A stretch of 64,000 nucleotides of DNA from Desulfobotulus mexicanus (GCF_006175995.1 NZ_VDMB01000001.1:62001-126000); one strand, 5' to 3'. Shown: positions 1 to 9,177, numbered from the stretch's first letter. The notes: generated by a model not told the origin, from the letters alone. Program-made: numbers and translations.

Positions 1-1656
1 AATCACAAGGCCTGCGGGTGGTATGTTTTTCCGGGCAAGGGCGTATTTTCCCAGGGCTGCCGTGGCCGCCAGGCCGAACCAGAAGAAAAGGGGCAGGGGA
101 AAGCTGTGGTGGAAGAGGGCGATGGCAAGGCCGAAGCCAATGCCCCAGGTCATGCCCCAGATACGCAGGGCCACGCCGGAGAGCATGACCAGAAAAAAGA
201 GATCCAGCAGGGTCCATCGGGAAGTAAAGCTGTCGTCCATGGCTGTTTTTCCGCCCTGTATGCCTGCCAGATGCCAGCCCGGAGGCAGATGCAGGGTGAT
301 ATCCGTCTGCTCATGTCGGTGCTGCCATCCCCCAGAAAGGGGAGTGCCGGAGAGTTTTTCATCCATGCGGCTTAGGGCCGTAAGGGAAAGGGGACCCGGT
401 GGCAGTTCAATGCCCTGCAGGCTGTCCTGCAGGGTGATCATGCGATCCTGTTCATTGAGGGTGATGAGACCCGGCAGGAGCGGGCCTTTTGTATCCATGC
501 CCATATAGCGGCGGGTATTGAGGGTACCCGTGAGCTGATCCCGCACCGTGGCTCCTTTTCCGTCAAAGTCCAGCCAGATGTCCCGTTTCAGCCTGATCCT
601 GTCCTCTGCGGGCTGCTGCCGGGTTTCCCGGATGGCAAGTCCGGGGCTGGCATCTGCTGCCATACGGTAGGCGGCATGGTGTTTCCAGGCATCGGGCAGT
701 GGGGTCTGTCTGGGATCTACGGACTGCCCGCCCATAAGCTCTGCGGCCCTCAGTTCCGGTGCTGGAACAAAAACCCAGAGTTCGTCTTCCGTGCGACCGG
801 GCAGGCGTAATTTTGTATCCGATCCGGATATCAGGTGCACAAGGCGGATGGTGAAATTGCCGGGCCGAAGATCCATGATAAGGCCCTCTTTCATACCCGG
901 TTTCAGGGGCAGGGGACTGTCCACAGATACAAGGGAGGCGTGTTCCGGCATGGACACGGCCAGTTTCTCCTGACGGGGGCTTCCTGAAACAGCCAGCTGT
1001 ATCAGTGTTTCCAGTTCCAGAGGGTGACCATCCTTAAGCTTTCTGAAGATGCGCATCTCCGTCTGGCCCTGATTTGTTTCTTCTCTGGCAGCCGGAGGGG
1101 CCTTCAGCCAGAGCCTGCCCCTGGCATCCCTTTGCAGCTTATGGAGGGTTTTCTGGTTTTTCTGCACCTGTATCAGGGATATTTCATGGGGCAGGGCCAG
1201 GGTGTCGGGAAGGGTACGCCATGCAAACTCACCTTTTATAATATGGCTCCCCGGCTCAAGGTAGATGACGGGCCGGTTTTTTTCCAGAAGCACCGGCTGT
1301 TCCCTTCCATTGACCATCACCCTTCGGGGCATCTCTGCGGCGTCTCCGGGAAGGGGTACGGCACCTTCAAACAATACATCCCAGCCAATGGTAAAATGGC
1401 CGCCCTTTTCTTCCAGTTTAAGGCTAAGGGGACCGGGCCAGATACAGAGGGTTTCAGCCGGATTTCCAGCAGTCTGGGGACAGAAGCTTGCTCTGTCCTG
1501 TTTTTGCACCCATGGCACCCAGGGTTTCAGGGCTTCCGGGATGTTTTCCGGGCTGCGGGCCTGCACACCGGATAAGGGAAAAAAGACAAGCATGGAAAGG
1601 GAAAGGCAGAAAAGGAAGATGGGGAAAGGGCTTTTTTGGGACGGGCAGGTGTGCAT
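1..1656 (-). CDS. Partial membrane/periplasmic protein of unknown function
   Basis: The frame is open for 552 codons from an ATG at 1656 to the window edge, so the C-terminus is missing. An AAAGGAG ribosome site lies about 8 bases upstream. The protein starts with a basic stretch and a hydrophobic segment (about residues 12-30) that looks like a signal peptide. A long soluble region of roughly 450 residues follows, without motifs I recognise. Near the visible end at least two hydrophobic segments appear (for example LLDLFFLVMLSGVAL and PLFFWFGLAATAAL), so it is probably a large exported domain anchored by C-terminal helices. It follows the unknown gene at 1815-2402 on the same strand after 158 bases and may share its transcript. 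I do not recognise the family. Confidence 0.75.
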   Translation of the reverse strand, partial: MHTCPSQKSPFPIFLFCLSLSMLVFFPLSGVQARSPENIPEALKPWVPWVQKQDRASFCPQTAGNPAETLCIWPGPLSLKLEEKGGHFTIGWDVLFEGAVPLPGDAAEMPRRVMVNGREQPVLLEKNRPVIYLEPGSHIIKGEFAWRTLPDTLALPHEISLIQVQKNQKTLHKLQRDARGRLWLKAPPAAREETNQGQTEMRIFRKLKDGHPLELETLIQLAVSGSPRQEKLAVSMPEHASLVSVDSPLPLKPGMKEGLIMDLRPGNFTIRLVHLISGSDTKLRLPGRTEDELWVFVPAPELRAAELMGGQSVDPRQTPLPDAWKHHAAYRMAADASPGLAIRETRQQPAEDRIRLKRDIWLDFDGKGATVRDQLTGTLNTRRYMGMDTKGPLLPGLITLNEQDRMITLQDSLQGIELPPGPLSLTALSRMDEKLSGTPLSGGWQHRHEQTDITLHLPPGWHLAGIQGGKTAMDDSFTSRWTLLDLFFLVMLSGVALRIWGMTWGIGFGLAIALFHHSFPLPLFFWFGLAATAALGKYALARKNIPPAGLVI

Positions 1657-1814
1657 GGTTTTCTCCTTTAAAAGAATCCGGTGGGACTACGGAGAGTTTA
1701 TGGAATGAATTCAAAATTTGACTGTCAGGATATGATATTTTTATATTTTTTAAAACCTTGAACTGAAAGGATAAAGATCGTTTTTGAGACTGGAATCGGT
1801 ACTTGTTATGTGTT

Positions 1815-2402
1815 TCAAGGTATATTGCCCTTCAGAAAAGCGGCCCTCTGTGAAGGGCTGGCAAGATTGAGGGAAAAGGAGCGGAACTGTCCGAAACGGT
1901 AAACTGCGGCGGGTACAACCCCTGTGGCGGATGGCGGATATTCCCATAAAATCAGGTCGCCCTGGGGATTGGTAAAACCCTCATCTCTGGTGTGGAAGAT
2001 GCCCCTTACCTGTTCCCATAGGGAAAGTCGCAGGTGCAGAAGAACTTCCCATCCCTGATGGGACTGCACCTCTTCCATGGGATGTATTTCATAGAGCATG
2101 TTGATTTTTCTAAAGTATTTTTCAAGCCAGCGGGCCCCGGAAAGGGGAAGGCCGTGGCGGATTTCTTCTTTGAGTTTTTCTTTTCTGGCTTCGGCCAGGG
2201 GGCTGTCCGTCAGGGGGATGCGGCACAAAAGGGCCAGATCCCTGTTTTCGGGATCGCGGACAAGGATCTGCTCCCAGGGGTACTGGCCGGGATTTTCCGG
2301 AATCAGGGGGATGGCTGGAAAGAGCGAATTCATATTCTGCTGGAGTTGCGGGATGGAAGGAACCCTTTTTTCCTTTGTGAAGAGGCGCAGGGTGTAGGTC
2401 AT
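1815..2402 (-). CDS. Hypothetical protein, 195 aa
   Basis: An ATG-start frame with a clear AAGGAGAAA ribosome site. No signal peptide or membrane helix is visible. The protein is mixed alpha/beta in character, with an amphipathic Lys/Glu-rich stretch near residues 72-85 and aromatic residues in the second half (LLHLRLSLWEQVRG, LILWEYPP). I recognise no family and assign no function. It lies upstream of the partial membrane-protein gene on the same strand and is divergent from the ATPase gene at 2734, so its promoter should be in the 2403-2733 gap. Confidence 0.7.
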   Translation of the reverse strand: MTYTLRLFTKEKRVPSIPQLQQNMNSLFPAIPLIPENPGQYPWEQILVRDPENRDLALLCRIPLTDSPLAEARKEKLKEEIRHGLPLSGARWLEKYFRKINMLYEIHPMEEVQSHQGWEVLLHLRLSLWEQVRGIFHTRDEGFTNPQGDLILWEYPPSATGVVPAAVYRFGQFRSFSLNLASPSQRAAFLKGNIP

Positions 2403-2733
2403 GGGGTTTCTCCTTAAGGTATGGCGCAGGATAAAGCGTTTTTATCTGGTTTTTTGTGTTCAGTCTTTTTGGGATCTGAAAGGTGTGCCATGGCAATCAT
2501 TAGTTCTGCTGACTTTATGCGAATATTGGAAGGGCTGTAAAGACTTCGGGGGGTGTTTTAACACCTTCAGGGATTGCAGTAAGGTGAGGAGTGTGCGAAG
2601 ATTTTTTCAGATAAAAACGATAATCTGACCGATGGGAAACAGGCTCAGGATTGTCTGCAGGTTCAATGTAATCTTTGGAAAAAATGTAGGAATTTATTCT
2701 GTCCGCTAAGGTGGAAACGGAAATGGTGGCCCC
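2403..2733. other. Divergent intergenic region, 331 bp
   Basis: Separates the unknown minus-strand gene (start 2402) from the plus-strand ATPase gene (start 2734). It must hold promoters for both directions, but I see no convincing -35/-10 pair, hairpin or repeat. Confidence 0.5.
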
Positions 2734-3891
2734 ATGTACCTGAAAAATCTCAAACTTAAAAACTGGCGGAACTTCCGTGAAGCGGAAATATTTCCTGCAC
2801 AGATTTCTTATCTGATAGGTCCCAATGCTTCCGGAAAATCCAACCTCATGGATGTATTCCGGTTTATGCGGGATATATGCAGGCCCGACGGGGGTGGCCT
2901 TCAGAAGGCAGTAAAAGATCGCGGTGGCATACAGAAACTCCGTTGCCTTCATCACAGACGGGATACGGAGGTGAGCGTAGAGGTCGGATTTTCCGAAAAA
3001 CAGGATAGCGATCTTATCGACTGGAAATATATACTTGCCTTCAGGCCTGAAGGCAAAGGAGCCCAGCGGCTTCTTGTCAGTCGGGAAGAGGTTTGGTGTA
3101 AAGGGCGGCTGATACTCCAAAGGCCCAATACAGATGATGGTGAAGACAGCCTGCTGCTGACGGAAACCCATCTGGAACAGACCCTTGCCAACCGGGAATT
3201 TAGAATCATATCTGATTTTTTTTCGGAGATTACTTACCTGCACCTGATTCCTCAGCTTTTGAGATACGGCGATCAGATTGGTGGTAATCGACTTGAAGAA
3301 GATCCCTTTGGACAGGGTTTTCTGGAACGCCTTGCCACCTGCCAGAAAAGAACACGGGATGTCAGGCTTCGTAAAATTAAAGAAGTGCTTGCCCTTGCCG
3401 TTCCACAGTTCAGGGATCTTCGTTTCATAAAGGATAATTTGGGGCATCCCCACCTGGAAGCCTTATATGCACACCATCGGCCCAATGCGGGCTGGCAGTC
3501 CGAAGAGCATTTTTCCGACGGAACACTGCGCTTGATAGGTATCCTGTGGGTATTGCTGGAGGGAAGGGGGCTTTTGCTTCTGGAGGAGCCGGAGCTGTCC
3601 CTGCACGAGGCCATTGTGGAGCAGATTCCTCTTTTTCTGGATCGTGCACAGCGGGATCGATCCGGGAAAAAACGTCAGATATTTATCAGTACCCACAGTG
3701 AGGCTCTGCTGAGAAATCCTGGTGTTGATGCCGGTGGGATCATGGTTCTGGAGCCGGGAACGGAAGGCAGCACGATCCGGAAGGTCAGTGAGAATGAAGA
3801 CAGGGCTTTGGATGCAGGCCTGACCATTGCCGATGTGGTTTTTCCCAAGACCCGGCCAAAGGGTGTGGAGCAGATGGTGCTATGGGAGTGA
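2734..3891 (+). CDS. AAA_21/OLD-type ATPase, 385 aa, probable defence-module subunit
   Basis: The N-terminus (MYLKNLKLKNWRNF) is the typical first strand of SMC/ABC-like stand-alone ATPases. Walker A GPNASGKS is at residues 29-36, an ABC-signature-like FSDGT near 260-264, Walker B plus D-loop LLLLEEPELSLH at 280-291, and the switch histidine ISTHSE at 318-323. No C-terminal nuclease domain is fused. The stop overlaps the start of the next gene (3882), whose product is TOPRIM-like, so the two are translationally coupled. ATPase plus TOPRIM pairs of this layout (OLD, PARIS AriA/AriB) are known anti-phage modules; that role here is inference. The ribosome site is weak. Confidence 0.85.
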   Translation: MYLKNLKLKNWRNFREAEIFPAQISYLIGPNASGKSNLMDVFRFMRDICRPDGGGLQKAVKDRGGIQKLRCLHHRRDTEVSVEVGFSEKQDSDLIDWKYILAFRPEGKGAQRLLVSREEVWCKGRLILQRPNTDDGEDSLLLTETHLEQTLANREFRIISDFFSEITYLHLIPQLLRYGDQIGGNRLEEDPFGQGFLERLATCQKRTRDVRLRKIKEVLALAVPQFRDLRFIKDNLGHPHLEALYAHHRPNAGWQSEEHFSDGTLRLIGILWVLLEGRGLLLLEEPELSLHEAIVEQIPLFLDRAQRDRSGKKRQIFISTHSEALLRNPGVDAGGIMVLEPGTEGSTIRKVSENEDRALDAGLTIADVVFPKTRPKGVEQMVLWE

Positions 3892-4496
3892 TGCCCTTTT
3901 ATCTGGCAACGGAAGATCCCATCAGTCAGGCACTTGTAATACAGGTGGTGGAACAGACAGGCACAGGGCCTTTTGTCTTTGAGGCTTTGAAAACTTCGGG
4001 ATTTGGTCATCTGAAGAAAAACCTTCCTGCACTTATACGCCTTGCCGCCCATTGTCCGGTTTTTCTTCTTACGGATCTGGACCAGAAGCCATGTGCTCCT
4101 TTTTTGATACAGCAATGGCTGGGAGAGAACCCTTTGCCGGAAAAATTTCTGTTTCGGGTGGCTGTTCGGGAAGTTGAAAGCTGGCTTCTTGCAGACAGAA
4201 AGGGAATGGCAGATTTTATGGGTGCCCCCCTTGAGCAGGTTCCTGCCAATCCGGATTTTCTGGCTGATCCCAAAGAGACAGTTTTAAAAATAGCCAGACG
4301 CTATGCCTCCAGAGCTGTCTGGCAGGACATTGTTCCGGCAAAGGGTGTTCGGGCAAAGGTAGGCGTGGGTTATAATCAGCGTTTGATGGCTTTTGTTCAG
4401 GAAAGCTGGAGTCTTGAGAGAGCTGTTATTCATTCGGAAAGTCTTGGGCGTGCACATCAGCGCCTTCAGGTGATGTTACAGAAGCTGGAAGTATGA
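3882..4496 (+). CDS. DUF4276/TOPRIM-like partner of the ATPase, 204 aa
   Basis: Starts inside the end of the ATPase gene (an ATG at 3891 is an alternative). The N-terminal block has Glu11 followed by a short helix, and residues 60-67 read VFLLTDLD, giving the Glu...Asp-x-Asp arrangement of a TOPRIM metal site. REVESWLLAD at 96-105 is the block I associate with DUF4276-type proteins. I infer a metal-dependent nuclease or nicking effector controlled by the ATPase. The fold assignment rests on motifs only. It could instead be a non-catalytic TOPRIM relative. Confidence 0.7.
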   Translation: MGVMPFYLATEDPISQALVIQVVEQTGTGPFVFEALKTSGFGHLKKNLPALIRLAAHCPVFLLTDLDQKPCAPFLIQQWLGENPLPEKFLFRVAVREVESWLLADRKGMADFMGAPLEQVPANPDFLADPKETVLKIARRYASRAVWQDIVPAKGVRAKVGVGYNQRLMAFVQESWSLERAVIHSESLGRAHQRLQVMLQKLEV

Positions 4497-4563
4497 GAAT
4501 GATTACTGTCCTAATGTCAGGCATCCATGCCGTACCGGAGACAGTCTTGTTAAGGAGTAAGAA

Positions 4564-5142
4564 ATGCTTTCTGAAAAATACGCCCTTATGATCATTGATA
4601 TGCAGAAGGATTTTGTTCTGCCGGATGCACCTTTATGCATTGCCGGTGCCGCAGAAACCCTGCCCCGCATAGGAGAGCTTCTGGAGGCTTTCCGTGTCAG
4701 GCGGCTTCCCGTGATCCATGTGATCCGTCATCACAGGGCCGATGGCGTGGACGTGGAAGGCATCCGGGAGAAGTATTTCACCGAGGGTCCGGGCTTTGCC
4801 GTACCGGGAACGGAAGGTGCGGAGATTGTTGATGAACTGACTCCCCTTGCAAATGAGTATGTGCTGGTGAAGCGGCGTTTCAGTGCCTTCATGCAGACGG
4901 AGCTGGATTTTATTCTGCGCCGACTTGGAGTAGATCATCTTGTGGTCTGCGGTACCCAGTGGCCCGTATGCATCCGCACCACGATTTTTGATGCTCTGGC
5001 ACTTGGTTATGGAGTCACCAGCATTGTGGATGCCACGTCCGCCAGCAGTGAAGAGGTGGCTCAGGCCAATATCCGGGATATTAAGGCCATGGGAGTATCC
5101 TGTCTTGAGGTGAACAGCTTTATCCGGGACTGCCTTTTCTGA
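4564..5142 (+). CDS. Isochorismatase-family cysteine hydrolase, 192 aa
   Basis: Residues 7-17 (ALMIIDMQKDF) give the catalytic Asp12. Lys103 lies in YVLVKRRFSAF, and Cys136 in CGTQWPVCIRTT, completing the Asp-Lys-Cys triad of the isochorismatase-like fold (nicotinamidase, ureidoacrylate and related amidohydrolases). The usual cis-peptide region (GTQWPVC) and the C-terminal DATSASSEE block are present, and the length is normal. Substrate cannot be read from the sequence. A TAAGGAG ribosome site precedes the ATG. It follows the ATPase/TOPRIM pair after 67 bases and may be co-transcribed. Confidence 0.85.
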   Translation: MLSEKYALMIIDMQKDFVLPDAPLCIAGAAETLPRIGELLEAFRVRRLPVIHVIRHHRADGVDVEGIREKYFTEGPGFAVPGTEGAEIVDELTPLANEYVLVKRRFSAFMQTELDFILRRLGVDHLVVCGTQWPVCIRTTIFDALALGYGVTSIVDATSASSEEVAQANIRDIKAMGVSCLEVNSFIRDCLF

Positions 5143-5340
5143 ACCTCCCCATGGCTAAAGCCAAGGGCTTTGCGGCGACTTTCGGTAAGGGGGTCTGTTT
5201 TACCTGAAAATCAGTTTTTTCAGGTGCCATACCACCCGTTTTATGGATTTTGTCCAGATAAAACCGGGTTGCCTTTTTACGGGCTTCCCGGTTCTTTATT
5301 TACGGGTGGGGCTTTGACTTCATTTTCATGGCAGAGCTTT

Positions 5341-6294
5341 TCAGGCGGGTTTCAGCGGGATGCAGATATCCACAATCCACTTTCCTTCGGGGTGTTTTCC
5401 GGGATTGTTGTGGTAGCGTTCAAAGCAGGGACTGTCGTCACAGGCGTATCCTTTTTCCATGAACCACCTGAAGGCCTCATCCCAGGCTTTGGGAAAGTCA
5501 GCGTCTGAAATTTCAAAGTGGCAGACGGCGTAGGGGCCACCGCGAAGTTTCTGTACACTGATACTTCCGTCGGGTTCTTCTCCTTCGGGCAGGGTAATGC
5601 AGGCATCCATGCGGCATTTTTCAGGCGGAGTGACTTCGGGATTATCCCAGTACACACCGAAAACAGTTTCTGATCCAGGGTATCCCTTAGGGCCTGCCCA
5701 TGCCATGAGCTCGCCAAAGGCTTTTTCACAGGTTTCATGTCCGTAGACACCAAGCTTTCGGATATAGGCCACCCTGTATGCGGGCACCTGCTGTATGCTT
5801 CCTTCCATACTCAACTCCCTTCTTTTTTTCAGGTTTTGAAAAAATGGACTGCCTGCAGGCAGCATGTCCGCAGAATAGGCGAATTCCGGATGAAAGACTT
5901 TTCCTGGCTTGCTGCAAGTGTTTCCTGTCTTGCTTTTTCTGTAGTCCGTTGGGCTCATGGAAAAAGACTGGCGAAAGGCCTTGGCAAAATTCTGGGAGCT
6001 TGAAAAACCACAGTCCAGGGCAATGTCAGTGATGCTTTCCTCAGGTTTTTGAAGCAGTCGGTTTGCGGCCCGCTCCAGACGTAAGCGCCGGGTGAAGGCG
6101 GCCACACTTTCTCCGGTGAGGGTGGTGAAGATTCTGTGAAAATGGAAGGGAGAAAAAGCAGCAGATTTTGCGATCTCATCCAGTGACAGCTCACGGTCCA
6201 GGTGGCGGTGGATATAGTTCATGGCTTCGCAGATACGCCTGCGGTAATCCATGAGTGTCACCGGAGCTGTGGAAAGGGAGGATTTTTGTTCCAT
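5341..6294 (-). CDS. AraC-family regulator with GyrI-like effector domain, 317 aa
   Basis: Two helix-turn-helix motifs of the AraC/XylS type occupy about residues 15-115 (ELSLDEIAKSAAFSPFHFHRIF and ITDIALDCGFSSSQNFAKAF, each shown only in part). About 150 C-terminal residues form a GyrI/Rob-like ligand-binding domain (VAYIRKLGVYG, GGPYAVCHFEI, DICIPLKP). Such proteins bind small amphipathic or drug-like ligands and control efflux or stress genes. I place the start at the ATG at 6294, with AAAGG upstream, rather than the in-frame TTG 48 bases further out. The divergent neighbour is the zinc-ribbon HAMP gene. Confidence 0.85.
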   Translation of the reverse strand: MEQKSSLSTAPVTLMDYRRRICEAMNYIHRHLDRELSLDEIAKSAAFSPFHFHRIFTTLTGESVAAFTRRLRLERAANRLLQKPEESITDIALDCGFSSSQNFAKAFRQSFSMSPTDYRKSKTGNTCSKPGKVFHPEFAYSADMLPAGSPFFQNLKKRRELSMEGSIQQVPAYRVAYIRKLGVYGHETCEKAFGELMAWAGPKGYPGSETVFGVYWDNPEVTPPEKCRMDACITLPEGEEPDGSISVQKLRGGPYAVCHFEISDADFPKAWDEAFRWFMEKGYACDDSPCFERYHNNPGKHPEGKWIVDICIPLKPA

Positions 6295-6607
6295 GGAAAT
6301 AACCTTTAAGGAATATTTTTGTGGATATTGTTCCTGTGGCAATGACTGACCAATGTGATGCCTGAGGTAAGATTCTTGATTTTAAGGGTGTTTTGAATGT
6401 TTCAGTTCTTTTAACAGGATGATAATTTTATGGACATGGTAAAAAGAAAATAACAATATCAGTAATTGCTTTTTTGTATATAAAATGCTTTTAAAATAAG
6501 GGTTTGTTTTTGGATTGGCAAGACGGCCTGCTTTTTGCGTTATATTCGGTCCGGTATTATAGAATTCGTATATCTGTTGGACTGGAATTAAAAAAAGGAG
6601 CCGTAAC
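6295..6607. other. AT-rich divergent promoter region, 313 bp
   Basis: Lies between the AraC-type regulator (minus) and the HAMP-protein gene (plus). It is clearly more AT-rich than the neighbouring genes. A TATTAT hexamer near 6554 could be a -10 element for the plus strand. I see no good operator palindrome. Confidence 0.4.
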
Positions 6608-7600
6608 ATGCTTATATCATGTGGTAAGTGTGGAAAGCGTTATTCTGTGAATGATAACAGAATCCCGCAGGGTGCTGTCAGTGTCCGTTGTCCTTACTGT
6701 GAAGCCTCGGTGCCTCTGTCTGCATCAAGGTTGCCCGAGAAAAAGCATAAGGAATCTGAATTAGATGAAACCTTTAGAGAAAAATCAGAATCAGCAGTAG
6801 AAAGGGTTTTTTTAAAGAATACAGCCTCATTTGGTGGAAGTATTGTATTCCGCTTGTTTATGCCATTTATTCTTGTGGTTCTGACTGTGACATCTTGTAT
6901 TCTATATTCTTATTTTTTTTCTGTGCCAAAGCTTATCGAAGATCAGATTAATCAACGGGCCTTTGCCCTTTCTAGGACCTTAAGTTCTGCCATATCCCAG
7001 CCCCTTGTACTTCGTAACTATCTGGCCGTCAATCAGTCTGCCGCTCTTTATGCTGAACTTCCGGGCGTTGCCTATGTTTCGGTACAGAGCAGGGATGGAA
7101 GTCTTGTTACGGGCCTGTTTGGCAGTATGGACCGTTTTGACCAGAACTTTGCAAGGGATGTTCTTGCCCGGGGTTTTCCTGTAGAGATAGTTCATATGAA
7201 CCCCATACCGGAAAAAGCAACAGTCTCTGCTAGTAATATTATCGTAGGAGGTCGTAAAATTCATGACATTGGCGTTGCGGTTCGGGGTAACTCAGGAGTG
7301 GTACATGTAGGTCTGTTCATGGATGATATTGATGCGGCCATTATGCGGAGCCTCAGACCCCTTGTCGCAGTAATTGTTTTAATTTTTGTAGCTGGAGCTA
7401 TGGGGATCTGGTGGGTCAGCAGTAGCCTTTCAAGGCCTTTGAAAAAACTGACTCGAACCACAGAGGCCATAGCCCTTGGTGACTTTGACAAGGAGGTTCA
7501 GATTCATGGTAAGGGGGAGATTATGGATCTGGCCCTTGCCGTTGAATCCATGCGTATCGCCATTAAATCCGCCATTACCCGGCTGAAAAACCGTCAGTAA
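6608..7600 (+). CDS. Zinc-ribbon plus HAMP membrane protein without output domain, 330 aa
   Basis: Residues 1-40 carry two CxxC pairs (CGKC at 5-8, CPYC at 28-31) typical of the short MJ0042-like zinc ribbon. A membrane helix follows at about 80-103, then a periplasmic domain of about 145 residues, a second helix near 250-272, and a HAMP-type segment (SLSRPLKKLTRTTEAIA...) to the end. The protein stops right after HAMP: there is no kinase, cyclase or chemotaxis output domain. An AAAAAAGGAG site precedes the ATG. It lies 48 bases upstream of a PhnD-like binding protein, so the two probably form one transcript and one sensing unit. A partner output protein must be encoded elsewhere, if signalling is its role. 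Confidence 0.8.
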   Translation: MLISCGKCGKRYSVNDNRIPQGAVSVRCPYCEASVPLSASRLPEKKHKESELDETFREKSESAVERVFLKNTASFGGSIVFRLFMPFILVVLTVTSCILYSYFFSVPKLIEDQINQRAFALSRTLSSAISQPLVLRNYLAVNQSAALYAELPGVAYVSVQSRDGSLVTGLFGSMDRFDQNFARDVLARGFPVEIVHMNPIPEKATVSASNIIVGGRKIHDIGVAVRGNSGVVHVGLFMDDIDAAIMRSLRPLVAVIVLIFVAGAMGIWWVSSSLSRPLKKLTRTTEAIALGDFDKEVQIHGKGEIMDLALAVESMRIAIKSAITRLKNRQ

Positions 7601-7648
7601 ATCTGCCAGTAACCCCGTAACAGAAATTTTTTTCGGGAGGATAATGAT

Positions 7649-8467
7649 ATGCGATTATCATTGAGTGTTGCCTTTATTTTCTTTTTTGTCAGCCTTTCTT
7701 TTGCTGCAGCCGGAACGGTCTACAGGCTTTCCATGCTTCCGCTGCATAGTCCCGAGGAAGTTATGGATAGAATATCTCCCCTGGCACTGTATCTGAGCCT
7801 GAGGACAGGTGAAAAAATTATACCCGTTGTGTATAGGGATTATGCTGAATATGAAAGTAAGATTTTATCCGGAGAGCTTGCTATAGGATATCAGAATCCT
7901 TCCGTTTATATTAAAATATCAGATATGCATGAGCCTCTTTTCCTTGCAGAAGATGGTATTGGCGGAAGCCGGTTCAGGGGACTTGTTATCCTAAGGTCAG
8001 ACAGTCCTGTGCAGTCACTGTCCGATCTGAGGGGAAAAACTATCGGCATTGTTGGAAAGACTTCTACAGGAGGTTTTCTCTCGCCAAGGCTGACTCTGCA
8101 GAAAGCCGGGCTTGAAGCAGGCAGGGATTACCGGGTTGTTGAGGCAACGGACAATACCCAGGAAAATGTGATTTTCTCCGTTCATCTGAATGAGGTTGAT
8201 GCCGGATTCATCAGGGAGTCAGCCCTTCATATGGCAGATACCTATCTTCCTCGGGGGCGTATCCGGGTACTTGCGGAAGGGGAGTGGATTCCAAATTATT
8301 GTATTTCTGTGAACAGGAATCTTCCTGAAAAGTTCAGGATGGACATCCGTAAGGCGCTGGCGGAAATACGACCGGGAGATCCGGTATTCAAAAGTCTTTA
8401 TATAACAGGACTTCAGCCTGTGGATGATGATGCTTTTGATGTAATAAGAGAGGCTGCGGGTCGATAA
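7649..8467 (+). CDS. PhnD-like periplasmic phosphate/phosphonate-type binding protein, 272 aa
   Basis: A signal peptide (about residues 1-22) is followed by the two-lobed PhnD-family fold: the N-lobe has YRDYAEYESKILSGELAIG and YQNPSVYIK, and the hinge region LSDLRGKTIGIVGKTSTGGFLSPR is recognisable. No ABC permease or ATPase genes are nearby, so it more likely feeds ligand information to the HAMP membrane protein encoded just upstream than to a transporter; that is inference. The start has a GGGAGG ribosome site. The ligand is unknown. Confidence 0.85.
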   Translation: MRLSLSVAFIFFFVSLSFAAAGTVYRLSMLPLHSPEEVMDRISPLALYLSLRTGEKIIPVVYRDYAEYESKILSGELAIGYQNPSVYIKISDMHEPLFLAEDGIGGSRFRGLVILRSDSPVQSLSDLRGKTIGIVGKTSTGGFLSPRLTLQKAGLEAGRDYRVVEATDNTQENVIFSVHLNEVDAGFIRESALHMADTYLPRGRIRVLAEGEWIPNYCISVNRNLPEKFRMDIRKALAEIRPGDPVFKSLYITGLQPVDDDAFDVIREAAGR

Positions 8468-8529
8468 CCGGTATCCAAATTATTTATCAGATATGAAGGG
8501 GGGCTGTTCAGGTAAGGAAGAGCTGTTTC

Positions 8530-8566
8530 AGCCGGAAGTTCCGTTGAAGTTTTTTTTCTTCCGGCT
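8530..8566 (+). terminator. Possible terminator after the PhnD-like gene
   Basis: AGCCGGAAG at 8530-8538 pairs with CTTCCGGCT at 8558-8566. The loop contains a T-run rather than following the stem, so this is only a weak terminator candidate. Confidence 0.35.
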
Positions 8567-8637
8567 TCATGCTATGCTCCCCTTCGTGATGTTTTTTTGC
8601 ACAGGAACGGCTTTGAACCCTAATTCTGGAGGAAGAT

Positions 8638-9177
8638 ATGGTAGAGGGCACCAAGGAAGAAAGACGGGCAAAGGTGATTGAGGTTTTGAATCAGGCTCGG
8701 GCCATGGAGCTGCAGGCCATTCACCAGTATATGAATCAGCACTACAATCTGGATGACAGGGATTTCGGGGAGCTGGCGGCCAAGCTGAAGCTCATTGCCA
8801 TTGATGAAATGCGCCATGCTGAAATGTTTGCAGAACGCATCAAGGAGCTGGGTGGTGAGCCTACTGTTACACCCGCAGGCGGCGTGGAAAGGGGTCAGGA
8901 GGTTGAAGTGGTTTTTGCCTTTGACGCCGACAAGGAAGATGAAGCCCTTGATGCTTACAATCAGTTCCTGCTGGTCTGCCGGGAAAACGGCGATGCCATT
9001 AGCATGAAGCTTTTTGAGACCATTATTGAGGAAGAGCAGGCCCATTTCAATTATTTTGATAATGTAAATGATCACATTAAAAAGCTGGGTGCTTCCTATC
9101 TGGCCCGTGTTGCAGGCACACCTGCGGAAACGGGCGCCATGTCCGGCGGATTTATCGGCGCACAGGGCGGAGCCTGA
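8638..9177 (+). CDS. Bacterioferritin-like diiron protein, 179 aa
   Basis: A four-helix ferritin-like protein. Iron ligands fit the bacterioferritin pattern: Glu24 in MELQAIHQYM, Glu57-x-x-His60 in DEMRHAEMF, and Glu133-x-x-His136 in EEEQAHFNYF. It should oxidise and store iron in the cytoplasm. The usual haem-binding Met is not obvious, and the C-terminus carries a Gly/Ala-rich tail absent from classical Bfr. A GGAGGA ribosome site precedes the ATG, and the gene is closed by the strong terminator at 9233, so it is probably monocistronic. Confidence 0.85.
   Translation: MVEGTKEERRAKVIEVLNQARAMELQAIHQYMNQHYNLDDRDFGELAAKLKLIAIDEMRHAEMFAERIKELGGEPTVTPAGGVERGQEVEVVFAFDADKEDEALDAYNQFLLVCRENGDAISMKLFETIIEEEQAHFNYFDNVNDHIKKLGASYLARVAGTPAETGAMSGGFIGAQGGA

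Noticed and set aside
2515-3453. 312-residue open frame on the minus strand across the ATPase gene
   Set aside because: It is antisense to a gene with complete Walker motifs, has no ribosome site and no recognisable product.
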